Source: Nilaparvata lugens (taxonomy: Eukaryota; Arthropoda; Insecta; Hemiptera; Delphacidae). Taken from it: a stretch of 64,000 nt of DNA. The notes under the pieces were generated by a model. It saw nothing but the letters and a program-made list of their open reading frames with translations. It was not told the DNA's origin and did not search any database. Position 1 is the first letter of the stretch, and each line of letters starts with the position of its first letter. Shown piece by piece: positions 23,842 through 35,133 of this stretch. Both the position numbers and the translations under genes were made by a program. Location: assembly GCF_014356525.2 (NCBI RefSeq), contig NC_052507.1, positions 1,404,086 through 1,468,085 on the forward strand, in the 5' to 3' direction.

Positions 23842-24317
23842 TTAATAGACAAGCTTCTCAGTCTAGTTACGCCAATAAACAGTGAAGTGTTGGTCCACCA
23901 ATAAATAGTCCACTATTAACATAAATACAACACCGTCTTGGTATTCAAATAAGCTGGTAGTAAGCCAGAGCTTATAACGACCCACCGGAGTATTGTTCTA
24001 ATGGCTTTATTTCGACACGAGCCTTAACTGTAAGCTGAGAGCATTAAAATTTGATTGGCCCATAAGGCCAGTTGCACACGATTAATGTTCAGTATTGTTA
24101 TTTACATCTTCATCACATGACTTTATGTTAAGCCAACTTATGTTCAACTGGTCTCCCCTCACATTCTTTCAAATTTTTGTGACTGAGGGTGTTCGTTTTT
24201 ATTCTTATTCTTATGGCTTTTTTTGGAAATGGCTCTCTGTCATAGAGATCCTATCAGAAGTTATGCATCGACATGAAAAACAAATTCACTATTAATTTAT
24301 GTGAATCAAATTCATTA

Positions 24318-25085
24318 TAGTGAGGTCCACGTTATAATGGCAGTGGAGAAAGATAGGAGAACAACGTAGCCGATCCTATGTCTTGTTAATGCGTTTTATA
24401 GACGGTAGCTGATACAGGTTTATTGATGTAATATTAACTGATCATTCTCGTTTAAAATTATATATTAGGCCTATATTTTATTGAGCAAGAAATTATATTT
24501 ATCAATAATTTCATAATTGAGATAATTGAAATATTTTGTTAATTAATTATCAAATCTACGAATTGATAGCAGAAAAACGTTGCCGAACCTCTGTCTTGTT
24601 AATGCCTTCTATAGACGGTAGCTGATACAGGTTTATTGATGTAATATTAACTGTTCATTCTCGTTTAAAAAAGTTAATTATATTTTATCAAGCAAGAAAT
24701 TATATTTATCAATAATTTCATAATTGGGATGAAATATTTTGTTAATTAATTATCAATTCTACGAATTGATAGCAGAAAAACGTTGCCGAACCTCTGTCTT
24801 GTCAATGCCTTCTATAGACGGAAGCTGATACAGGTTTATTAATGTAAATATTAACTGTTCATTCTCGTTTAAAATAGTTAATTATATTTTAATTAAGCAA
24901 GAAATTATATTTATCAATAATTTCATAATGAGTTTTAATTATTAAGATGAAATATTTTGTTAATTATACATTGTTAAAAGTCGATCTGGCAACAGAGCAA
25001 AGCGAGAGAGAGATAGCGCTAACCGCTTTGTTGAATGATAGAAAGGGATAGCAATACCATTGCTAATCAAACACTGCCATTATAG
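24318..25085. mobile_element. MITE copy with an internal triplication of about 200 bp
   Basis: Left end TATAGTGAGGTCCACGTTAT; right end CACTGCCATTATAGTGTGAC. The inner block starting CGTTGCCGAACCTCTGTCTT and ending with TTTTGTTAATTA is present three times in tandem (about 24374, 24579 and 24780). Other copies in the window have it once. Confidence 0.8.
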
Positions 25086-25095
25086 TGTGACATTT

Positions 25096-26450
25096 TTCAA
25101 CTATAACAGTTGAAATTTGAAGATAAACTGGTTGAATGAGAAGCATTAAGGAGTAACAACAAGGAATGCTGACAGTTGAAAGTTTGAAGATCAACTGGTT
25201 GAATGGGGAGCATTCAACGGTTTCCTCTCCAAGGAATACTAACAGTTAAAAGTTTAAAGATTAACTAGTTTAATGGGGAGCATTCAACGATTTCCTCTCC
25301 AAGGAATACTAACAGTTAAAAGTTTAAATATCAAGTAGTTGAATGGGAAGCAATCAACGGTCTTCTACAAGGAATACTAACAGTTGAAAGTTTGAAGATC
25401 AACTGGTTGAATGGGGAGAATTCAACGGTTTCCTCTCCAAGGAATACTAACAGTTGAAATTTAAAGATTAACTAGTTGAATGAGGAGCATTCAACGGTCT
25501 CCTCAACAAGGAATACTAACAGTTAAAAGTTTAAATATTAACTAGTTGAATGGGAAGCAATCAACGGTCTTCTACAAGGAATACTAACAGTTGAAAGTTT
25601 GAAGATCAACTGGTTGAATGGGGAGCATTCAACGGTTTCCTCTCCAAGGAATACTAACAGTTGAAATTTAAAGATTAACTAGTTGAATGAGGAGCATTCA
25701 ACGGTCTCCTCAACAAGGAATACTAACAGTTGAAAGTTTAAATATTAACTAGTTGAATGGGAAGCAATCAACGGTCTTCTCTACAAGGAATACTAACAGT
25801 TAAAAGTTGAAAGATTTACTGATTGGATACGAAGCAATCAACGATCTTCTCTACAAGGAATACCAACAGTTAAAAGTTTAAAGATTAACTGGTTGAATGG
25901 GAAGCAATCAACGGTCTTCTCTCCAAGGAATACTAACAGTTGAAAGTTGAAAGATGAACTAGTTGAATGAGGAGCAATCAACGGTCCTCTCTACAAGGAA
26001 TACTAACAGTTGAAAGTTGAAAGATTAACTGGTTGAATGAAGAGCAATCAACGGTCTTCTCTACAAGGAATACTGACAGTTGAAAGTTTAAAGATGAACT
26101 GGTTGAATGAAGAGCAATCAACGGTCTTCTCTACAAGGAATACTAACAGTTGAAAGTTGAAAGATGAACTAGTTGAATGAGGAGCAATCAACGGTCCTCT
26201 CTACAAGGAATACTAACAGTTGAAAGTTGAAAGATTAACTGGTTGAATGAAGAGCAATCAACGGTCTTCTCTACAAGGAATACTGACAGTTGAAAGTTTA
26301 AAGATGAACTAGTTATATTTAGAGCATTCAACAGTCTTCTCTCCAAGGAATACTAACAGTTGAAAGTTTGAAGATTAACTGGTTGAATGGGCATCAATCA
26401 ACGGTCTTCTCTACAAGGAGTACTAATTATAGTTGAAAGTCTAAAGATGA
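25096..26450. repeat. Minisatellite with a 70-bp unit, about 19 copies
   Basis: Unit contains AACAGTTGAAAGTTTGAAGA, GGTTGAATG and CTCCAAGGAATACT. Units fall into variants, and groups recur as higher-order blocks (about three units around 25350 repeat at 25555; a two- to three-unit block near 25930 repeats near 26130). No reading frame is conserved. Confidence 0.93.
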
Positions 26451-27899
26451 ACTGGTTCAATTCAAGGGTTTCTGACAAGGGTAAGGCCGTCAGTTTGAGC
26501 GCGGATAGGCTACTTCGTGACGACCACAAGCATTTCATCAAGTGGCTAGAATAGTTAGTTGAGTTTCCAGAACTTGCAAAATGTTTAACTTAAACACAAA
26601 TAAACCGCAAGACGTTCCGTTCCGTTGCGTTTCCGCACCCTTTGCCAGCGTTCTGGGATGATTAGGTTACTGAACCGATGTGGCGTATCAACCCTCTACC
26701 CCTTCCCCTGAAACAACCCCCAACCCCCTAACCAATATTCCATACCCCCTGCCACTGAATCTACTAGAACTCTCAAACCCCCGACATGATCAGTTAGCTA
26801 TGCACCATTCAAAGTCGATAGTAAAGGGTCGGTCCTATTACACAGTGGTTTCTTGACCGAATTTCTATCTTTGTATTCGGTATTCAACGATAGAGAGAAG
26901 AGATTATGAGAAATTTCTCATATAATAAATGTTTCACATCATTATTTCATTTTCTACGTTATATCATGTTATACTACGTTAGCTGTTGTAGCTATGGTTA
27001 AAATGATATTTTCGAGCTCAAAATTTAAGTAATTTTATTCTATATTTTGTGAATATTTGGAGTTTGTTTCATGTTTTTACGGAAGTTTTATTATCAATCT
27101 ATCAAAATTTGAAATTGTTTGTTTTATTCTGATTTATAATTTCAGATAAAGGATTTGGTGTTGAAATTGAAGTGGACATAACCCAAGGTTGGTATATGGC
27201 TGTACACTATTCTTGGACAAAAACCTACAAAATATTTGAACAATTTGTGCCCAATTCAGGAAATATAAGAAGTTTTGGTAATTAGCCAGTGTCTTCTGTT
27301 CCGACTATTGTCTTGTTTGCTCAATCCAATAAAATAATAATTATTAAGATAAAATATGATTGAGCATGTTCATGCATTTATCTATACTTCAACAGATTTT
27401 GACATGGAGAAGATATTCCATGGTATAGGTCGTTTATGTTCAAAATTTCATCCCACCTTTTTGTTAACTCAAGCCAATTACTGTCGACTATGGTCTATTA
27501 TGAGTATTTTGTTGGGGTGAGAGTGCAAGAACGGCACAGTATGAGGGATTTCCATAGTGAAAGAAGAATTCACAAAGAAGAATTACTAGGACTATCGGCT
27601 TGAGTTGACAGTGAAATTTGAAACATGAAGTACCTATACCATGGGCTATCTTTTTATGGGTCGATCCTATTAAACAGTGGTTTCTTGGCCGAATACAAAC
27701 TTCGAAAAAAATTTTTTGAGAAGATATTTCCTGATATAGGTTGTATATGTTTCAAATTTCAAGTCTCTTCCTTGTTAATTTAAGCCGATTTTTGTCGTCT
27801 ACTGTCTGAAATAAATTACTGTTTTGGACGGGTGAGAGTGTAAGAACGGCACAGTATGATAGACTTCAATCGTCACATAGCATCACAGAAAAGAAATGC
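26451..27899. other. Unassigned sequence with a diverged internal repeat
   Basis: 26820-26880 and 27655-27700 share GGTCGGTCCTATTACACAGT-like text. 27400-27560 and 27690-27870 share a diverged segment with GAGAGTG(T/C)AAGAACGGCAC and an upstream AATTTCA(A/T)(G/C)(T/C)C run. The same repeat recurs at 57110-57280. No gene seen. Confidence 0.55.
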
Positions 27900-28640
27900 T
27901 ATAGTGAGGTCCACGTTATAATGGCAGTGTTTGAACAGCAATTGAATTGCTATCCTTGTCTATCATTTAACAAAGCCGATAGCGCTATCTCTTTCTCGCT
28001 TTGCTCTGTTGCCAGATCGTCTTTTAACAATGTAGAATTGATAATTAACTAACAAATTATTATATGTATATTTTTTTTGTGTAGTTGAGAAGTTGATATT
28101 GTGGTAATTATTCATATTGAATGAAAAAGACTAAGAAATTGTCAAAAAACCACTGATTTATTGATAATTAGAAAGACCGGTTTCGGTTATTACACCATTG
28201 TCAATCTCTGATAAACTAAAACTAAATACAAGAGCAGCAGAATTTATACTACTAGGCGAGTACTGCTATTGGTCGAGGGCATGAACGCCTGCCATTGGCC
28301 TAGCTAGACAGTCTCCTCCCCCTCAACGGTGTGACAAAATGGCGGCTTAAGCAACAGAATCGCCATGATAATAAATTTTTTGACAATTTCTTAGTCTTTT
28401 TCATTCAAAACAAATTATTTCATCTTAATAATGATGAAAATTCATTATGAAGTTATTGACAAAGATAATTTCCTGCTTAATAAAATATAATTAATAATTT
28501 TAAACGAGAATGAACAGTTAATATTACATCAATAAACCTGTATCAGCTACTGTCTATAGAAGGCATTGACAAGACAGACGATCGGCAACGGTATTCTCCT
28601 ATCTTCCTCCACTGCCATTATAACGTGAACCTCACTATAG
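27900..28640. mobile_element. MITE (GAGGTCCACG family) with nested foldback insertion
   Basis: Ends TATAGTGAGGTCCACGTTAT and ATAACGTGAACCTCACTATA. It is interrupted at 28061-28408 by foldback family A. Confidence 0.88.
28061..28408 (-). mobile_element. Foldback element family A, copy 2, inside the MITE
   Basis: Flanked by AACAAATTAT at 28051-28060 and 28409-28418. Opposite orientation to copy 1: the extra GTGTAGTTGAGAAG end is on the left. It has a longer, GC-richer loop between the arms than copy 1. Confidence 0.8.
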
Positions 28641-28659
28641 GACTATCGGCAAGTGTTAA

Positions 28660-28806
28660 CAGTAACATTTAGAGAGTATTCTGTATGATAAAACGCTTGA
28701 ACACTATCCTATTTAGGAATTTGTTCCTCTGTCTATAGAAGGCATTGACGAGACAGAGGATCGGCAAAGTTGATCTCCACTGGCATTTTGACGTGGACCT
28801 CACTAT
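28660..28806. mobile_element. Partial MITE (right part only)
   Basis: Carries the inner GAAGGCATTGACGAGACAGA segment and the right end TTTGACGTGGACCTCACTAT. Confidence 0.75.
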
Positions 28807-30414
28807 AGTCAACTCACAGTCATCAATTAATATAATCTTACGTCACATGGACGGGAAGGGGACTTTTGCAGGCGAGAATGTTGTTTCTAGTCGAGACTAG
28901 AATTTCATTCGAGCACTACAAAAGTATAGTATACCAATTTTTGTTATAATAATCTAAAGAAGAATAATTCAGAAATAGAAAACATTACCTGCTTGTGCTG
29001 AATTTACTACATGCATTCTATAAACTTAACCTTGTTTACAATTTCCGAATCAGGAAATTTGCGGAAGTTGACAAAACTTCCACCTGGGGGTGGTTTTTTT
29101 GTAGCAGTTTTGCTGTTCCTATTTCGGAACTAGGAAACATCAATCAATCAATCAGTCAAGAATATTCTTTATCCCAAAAATACAGTAAATACAAAAATGA
29201 TGGATAATATAAAATACGAATAATTATTTACTTAAATTAAGTTTCCATATTATAGGTTATGGAATGAGCCTACATGGGCACTGTGGCCTGTGCGTAGACT
29301 CGAGTTGAATTTTCAAGTAGGTATAGTGAATCTTTATGAAAGGGGAGAAGTAAGAGAGCAAAAATCAATTCAATTTATGAGGGTAATTTCATTAAAATAA
29401 ATGTCATAGTTTTGTATCGTAGAAAGTCATTCTGTATTATAAAGTCCGTCTGTATCGTATATAGCCAGTCTGTATCGTACAGAGTCAGTCAGTATTGGTA
29501 TAGAGTCAGTAAAAGTCTTGTTAATTTTGCAGTCAGGTGAGTCCGCCGCCCGCCAAGACCAGAGCCACAGCCTCCTCCTCACTTATTTCAAACAACCAAT
29601 ATTTCAATCTTTTTTTGAAAATTGGAAGACTTACAGCTGAAAAAATGTTATTTTGCGGAAATAATCTTTTATAATTACGATATATTACTTGAGATAAGAA
29701 GAAGCAATTTGTTGTTGAGAAGGATCTTGTCAGCTGGATAGATCTGATCCCAACTATGGCTGCATATCTCGTGTTGTGAGAATGTAGAGATGGTATGAAA
29801 ATTGAACCAAAATGTTTATATACATGAGTGAATTAATCCTTCATCTATAATTTTTTTCAAGGGTAAAACTCTAATTTCCTGAAATAATAAAGATGAGGGG
29901 TATCTTCGACATTTACGAAAGCCAACTTTAAGGATTGCTTTTTGAATAATTTCTAGTCTTCTTAGATGGGTGTGGAAACATACTCGACTGTAAAGAGAAC
30001 ATATGGGTTCATTACAGTAGAGTATGCTGTAATGAGAATCATATGTTTATTTGTTCTGTAAACAGATGTTTACCGGCTTCATTTCATGCATGGAAAACAG
30101 CTGGGATCGAATGACTATGACAAAATATCCATTACTCAAGGAAATCTCCGTTTTACTTTGTAGGGGATCCTTAGATCAACGACTAAACAATTTATTGTTT
30201 CAAGATGTATTGAAATGCTCCTCCTTGTAAAGGTAGAGCCAATCTAATCAGCTTCCTTGTAGGCTGCTAAGCTACTAACTAATTGAGTCTGCTCAATACA
30301 CTGAATAGGCCTTCGGAACAATGGTAACTGCTGTAAAAATTTACAACGCACCATGATTAGCCCAGCCGTTATCTATCAACTGTACAATGAGAGGAGTCCA
30401 GTCTCTTCTAATCT
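28807..30414. other. Unassigned sequence with small imperfect repeats
   Basis: 29425-29520 holds about four imperfect 20-24 bp units around AG(T/C)C(A/C)GTCTGTATCGTA. 29138-29170 has a (ATCA)n run followed by AATATTCTTTATCCC, possibly a retroposon tail. No gene supported. Confidence 0.45.
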
Positions 30415-30552
30415 ATAGTGACGTCCACGTTATAATGGCCGTGGAGAGGGATAGGATAACAGGAGGGACAAGATGAAGAAGAAGAAGAAGTAGGAGATGA
30501 AGAAGAAGAAGAAGAAGAAGAAGAAGAATAAGAAGAATAAGAAGAAGAAGAA

Positions 30553-30591
<39 letters not shown>

Positions 30592-30610
30592 GGAGATGAA
30601 GAAGAAGAAT
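30415..30610. repeat. Solo MITE end followed by a (GAA)n microsatellite
   Basis: 30418-30448 is a MITE left end (TAGTGACGTCCACGTTATAA). 30473-30610 is mostly GAA units with TAG and GAT interruptions. The Ser-rich minus frame is its translation. Confidence 0.9.
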
Positions 30611-31665
30611 AAGTTGAAAAATAGTTATTTGTGCAACTAGTGCGCAAAGTGACAGTTTGCTTCACCGAAAGAAACGTTTACGCCCGAGCCGTAGGCGAGG
30701 GCGGAATGGTTTCTTGAGTGCAGCAGAGGAACTTTGTGCACGTATTTCACATTTAATTTTTCCCTACAGTTACCATTGAATATGAAAAGTGGGTAATTAT
30801 GGATAAAATGATGGCTGAAATCCATCAAATGTTTGTGTGTGTGATGCTGTTATTAATAACAAACTTAATTCATTTAAAAATTAATAATCCAATTGAAGTT
30901 GAAAATTCTCAGCCAAAGTTCTCATCTTTATTCATTCAAGAATCAGAAAAAATACAGATAAAACAAAAAATTGTATTCAAAATACACGCCAACAGCATGG
31001 CTGAATGGCTGAACCGACAAGCGCGCGACCTAGCGGGAAGAATCGTACCTAACTTCGTTTCATCCAACTAAAAACATTATTCAGATATTTAGACATGGTT
31101 AACTTACTAAATTACCGAAAAATAATATAAGTGAACTAAAAAATATTTATAAAATAACATAGACAACAGAAAATATTTTATTGTAGTATATTCTGATGTT
31201 ATTTTATTAATTTTATTGACATGGATTTCGAACGGTAATTATTTAACCTGAAAATTCGAATTACATAATGTGTGTTTGCTACATTTCTCATTGCTTATAG
31301 TTGAAATAATTATTACTGTCAATAGAAAATAAACATTATTCATTATATGATGATAAGTTATTATTTAATTATGATTTAGATAAACATTACTTTGTTTTGG
31401 ATTTCTAGATTGGGATCTTATCATAAATGTAGGGTAGCCATTGAAATGATTCTTATCTAAATCTAACCACAGTCATTGTTACCAACATAATTTTTGTTTT
31501 CGTGCACTAATCCTCCATATAACCCACCAACTATTTTGTGTTGCCATGTTGCAAATGTAGAGTGCAGGAAAAATTTTTCCCGCACTAGAGCGGAAAAGTG
31601 ATTCTTTGCGTTCTGTAATCAGTGCAGGAATGGCCACTTTTCAAGGTAACTGTAGGAAAAATATA
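30611..31665. repeat. Long relative of the TTCCTACAGTTACC repeat
   Basis: Contains AATGGTTTCTTGAGTGCAGC (30705) and TTCCCTACAGTTACCATTG (about 30763), and ends GGTAACTGTAGGAAAAAT (31661), with about 500 bp of extra interior compared with the 15.0 kb copy. The left part, with CGAGCCGTAGGCGAGGGCGG, recurs inverted at about 53285-53370. The open frame 30799-31071 lies inside it and is not a supported gene. Confidence 0.7.
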
Positions 31666-32520
31666 TTTCTCAATGATAACAAATTTTCATCATAATTGAG
31701 ATTCAATATTCTGTCAATTAATTATGTGTATTCAGTTGAAAAACAATCTGACAACGTTGCGGAGGTGAGTTAAGTTTGTTTCCCAGTAATTCTTTAAAAT
31801 TACATTTCAAATATGTGAATATTTCCTATTTTAGTTATAATAATGTGAAATATTTATTTTATGTTTAGTTTTGAAGAATCTAAATTTGAAAATCTACTTT
31901 TCGCCACACTGCACAGAGAGCAGCAGTTTTCCAGTCCCTACGTAGATCTGCAAGACATTGTTTGCAGATGACTCTCGTTTGACGTCAGAACAGGCCTAGG
32001 CCGAAAAGAGTACCCTTTCCAGCCGCTAACATGGAACTCAGAAAGGTGATCAAAAAACAGCTGATCAAAAAACTTTTCATTATTTGTGTTCATTATTCAA
32101 TAATCAAAACATTTATAATAATATCATCTTATTGTCATATGAAAAAATAAAAAAGTATAAACTCAACCTCCCACATAATTGAACATCATCGTTTAGGTTA
32201 TTTAGACAAATCAGAATAAAAAATAAAAATACTTGGACAATTTCCTGATATTCAGATTACCTCAGATTTGCTAGAGCTATCACCTTCCACTTCTGCTTTC
32301 GGAAGTGCTTAGTAAACAACTATTCTCATATATATATATTGTTTATTTTTGTGTGTGGCGAAAAAAAGCGTTCGCACCACGGGCAAAAATGTTTTTCCGG
32401 CTCAAAATCTTTTCTAGTCGTCGGCCTACGGCCTCGGACTTGAAAACCGGGCCGGAAAAATCTAATTTTCTACTCTAGGTGCGAAATATACTATTGTGAA
32501 AATACTTTAGGACTGAAAAT
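31666..32520. repeat. Unassigned flank and inverted relative of the 18.2 kb insertion
   Basis: About 32050-32510 matches 18170-18610 in reverse: AACAGCTGATCAAAAAACTT at one end, CTCTAGGTGCGAAATATACT at the other. 31666-32049 has no recognisable feature. Confidence 0.65.
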
Positions 32521-32770
32521 ATTGTGATTTGAAGAACTACAAGACTAAATTTGGGAGAGGAATAGCACAAGGTTACCTTTTTTCCCTCTCCCTATCGTTT
32601 TTATAATGTACTTATTGTATGAATGAATGAAGAATAAAGAGAAGGATAGCGCTATGTGCTTTGTCGAATGATAGACAAGGATAGCAACACCAATGTTGAT
32701 CAAATACTGTCATTATTCTTGTTTTCAATAAATAAATAAATAGATAAATAAATTATAACGTGAACCTAGT
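32521..32770. mobile_element. Partial MITE holding a minute LINE-tail insertion
   Basis: The segment TTTGGGAGAGGAATAGCACAAG to TAACGTGAACCTAGTTG is MITE-related. The right end CATTATAACG is split at 32716-32751 by TTCTTGTTTTCAATAAATAA plus more AAAT units, with ATTA duplicated on both sides. The same tail (TTCTTGTTTTCAATAAATAA) is at 59172. Confidence 0.7.
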
Positions 32771-34197
32771 TGTAGGGAATGGCATGGTGCTTACTCTGTA
32801 AGAAGTAAGAATGGCATGGGATATCATCTGTGTAAATGATGTCATAGAAGTAAACATATTAAAAATGCTATTCTGTGGATTACTGAAACGCTACTTATCG
32901 TCTCCCCTCTCACTCATTGGACTTCCCTCACTAATTTCCACGCACTATACCCTCTCTACTTCCCCAATCAACATAACCAACCCCCGCCTTTTCAGCCACA
33001 ATTAACAACAGCGATAATCACTATAAATCGTAGAGTAGCTAAAACCTTCTGTGAGTTTGTTAATAGTCTAACATCCCTCAACGGGGTTAAATCTTAATAA
33101 AACCTCCCCTTACCAATCTACTACTTAAAGTGTTAGGGAAGGTAGGCAAGTTTCTTGTATCCCTTTATGTCACCAACATTAATCTGAGGATAAAGTGGTA
33201 AGATTATTTGACCGAGCAAAGTGAGGTCTAAGATTCAAGTCGACGGTTTTGCATTTTTCTTTATGTTTATAATTATTATGTTCCGCATTCACCGCATAAC
33301 GCAGCAATAGATTTTCATGGAATTTGACAGATATGTTCCTTTTTAAATTGAGCGTCGACGTATGTATAAGGTTTTTTTTGAAATTTTGCATTTTAAGGAT
33401 AATACGAAAGGAAAATAAGTCTCCTTCTCCGGCCAATATTACCGTAAAAATCAGACTATAGAATTATTCATCAGAAATCAGCTGTCGAGTGGATTATTAA
33501 TTGCATGCAATTCAATATCTCAATGTAACTTAGTGAAAAAACAGCTGTTGCATGCAGTGAGGCATGCAATATTGATAACTTGAAGTAGCAGAACTATTCT
33601 CTCCCGACTTTGCTCTGCTCTCAAATCGGTAAGCTTTTGATGATAGTAGCATAGCTGTTCACAGCATAGCTGTTGATACAACAATCCAAACAGCCATTAG
33701 TCGTTTATTCACCGATATCTCGGCGACACGACAGGACAGGACAGAATTTACTGTGATTAGAGGAGACTGTGGTTTATAACTGCTCGAGGTCTACAGAACT
33801 ACTATGAGAGACTACCAGCGTCATATAGCTTCACGAAAAATAACTAAAGATACAAATATTAAAAAAAAAACATATGAAATTTGCTACAAATATGAATAAA
33901 TTTCATTTTTTCGGAAATTATCCTACTCAACTATGTTCTAGAGCAGGAGGTTGTGGTAGTGATACATTAAATTCAGAGTGGGGGTGCAAATACATTTCAT
34001 AGTCAACTACGTGGACTATCGGATTGGGATATAAAGTTTTAAACATGAACACCCTATACCATGGAATATTCACTTATGCTATCTTTTCACATTTATTACG
34101 CCAAAAATATTGACAACTTACAGTATTAATTTATATAATTTAGATTCAATATTTTGTCGATTAATTATGTCTATATAGTTGAAAAACAATCAGGCAA
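32771..34197. other. Unassigned non-coding sequence
   Basis: No gene, RNA or clear transposon end. The short open frames (32811-33005 plus, 33179-33436 minus) match nothing I know. Confidence 0.45.
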
Positions 34198-34204
34198 CAT
34201 TGTG

Positions 34205-34775
34205 TACGTTTTGGGAACACAAAAAAGTGGTAAATTGTTCTAATTCCAGTGGTAAATTGTTCCATCACGTGACTAGTGCAAAATGTTCCCATGGAACGCC
34301 ATTTCAAAATCGTTGGTTCAAGCTTTTGCCGCGCACTTATAAAGTTGATCTACACCAAAATGAGTCGTTTACTAGCTGCGTGAATGAAGAAGATAGGCTG
34401 TCTTACAAACTTACCGTCTAGAAAAGTGTGCATTTATTTCATTCCATTACTCTCAAATTTTCTATAGGTTCATTCAACGAATGGTTATCAAACATAATTT
34501 TCTTGGTTATGTATTCTATGGCTATGCTATGGTGAGCAAGCAAGCTATCAGCGCATGTGCAGAGAAGCAAGCAGACTACAATTCAATCGACCAATAAGAC
34601 ATCTGAAATTTTGAACTGTCTCAATCTACGGCTTCGACTGTGGGACAGGAACTTGGAACTGGAACTAGTTTCTGGTACAGAATCTGTCAAAATTCTTCCC
34701 ATGGGACGCGAAACTTTTTACCTGGTAAATTGTGAATCGGACAATTTACCACGTTCCATGTTCCCAGAACGAGCT
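34205..34775. mobile_element. TIR element of about 570 bp with a 7-bp target duplication
   Basis: Ends CGTTTTGGGAACAC...GTGGTAAATTGTTC on the left and their inverted counterpart (GACAATTTACCACGTTCC, then GTTCCCAGAACG) on the right. Flanked by CATTGTG at 34198-34204 and 34776-34782. It interrupts a MITE-related sequence that resumes at GGAGCTAGAAAAG. It may be hAT-like given the duplication length, but the ends do not show the usual CAG. Confidence 0.65.
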
Positions 34776-34782
34776 CATTGTG

Positions 34783-34884
34783 GAGCTAGAAAAGAATAGC
34801 GCTATCTGCTTTGCCGAATGATAGACAAGGATAGCAACACCAATGTTGATAAAATACTACCATTATAACGTGGACCTCACTATA
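34783..34884. mobile_element. MITE right part
   Basis: GATAGACAAGGATAGCAACA followed by the end ATAACGTGGACCTCACTATA. Confidence 0.85.
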
Positions 34885-35133
34885 GTTGCTATGGGGAAAA
34901 CAGGAGTTAGAAGAGTATAGCAACGAGATCAGTTTCAGAAGAGTTCACTCATGTGTCTCCTCTCACCACCCTAATCGTGTAATTACAAAACATTATTATT
35001 GATGCTTTTCCAGTCACATGACCTTCCCTTGCATCATGTGACGCTACTTGCTTCTCACACAACAAGTGCCATCTCACAAGGTGAATGCAGTAGGGGAAGC
35101 AACACCCTTTATAGCCACCCTCATAGCCAGGGA

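Noticed and set aside
30799..31071. 90-codon frame containing SMAEWLNRQARD
   Set aside because: Such MAEWL-type peptides are commonly predicted from dispersed repeats, and the frame lies wholly inside a repeat family.
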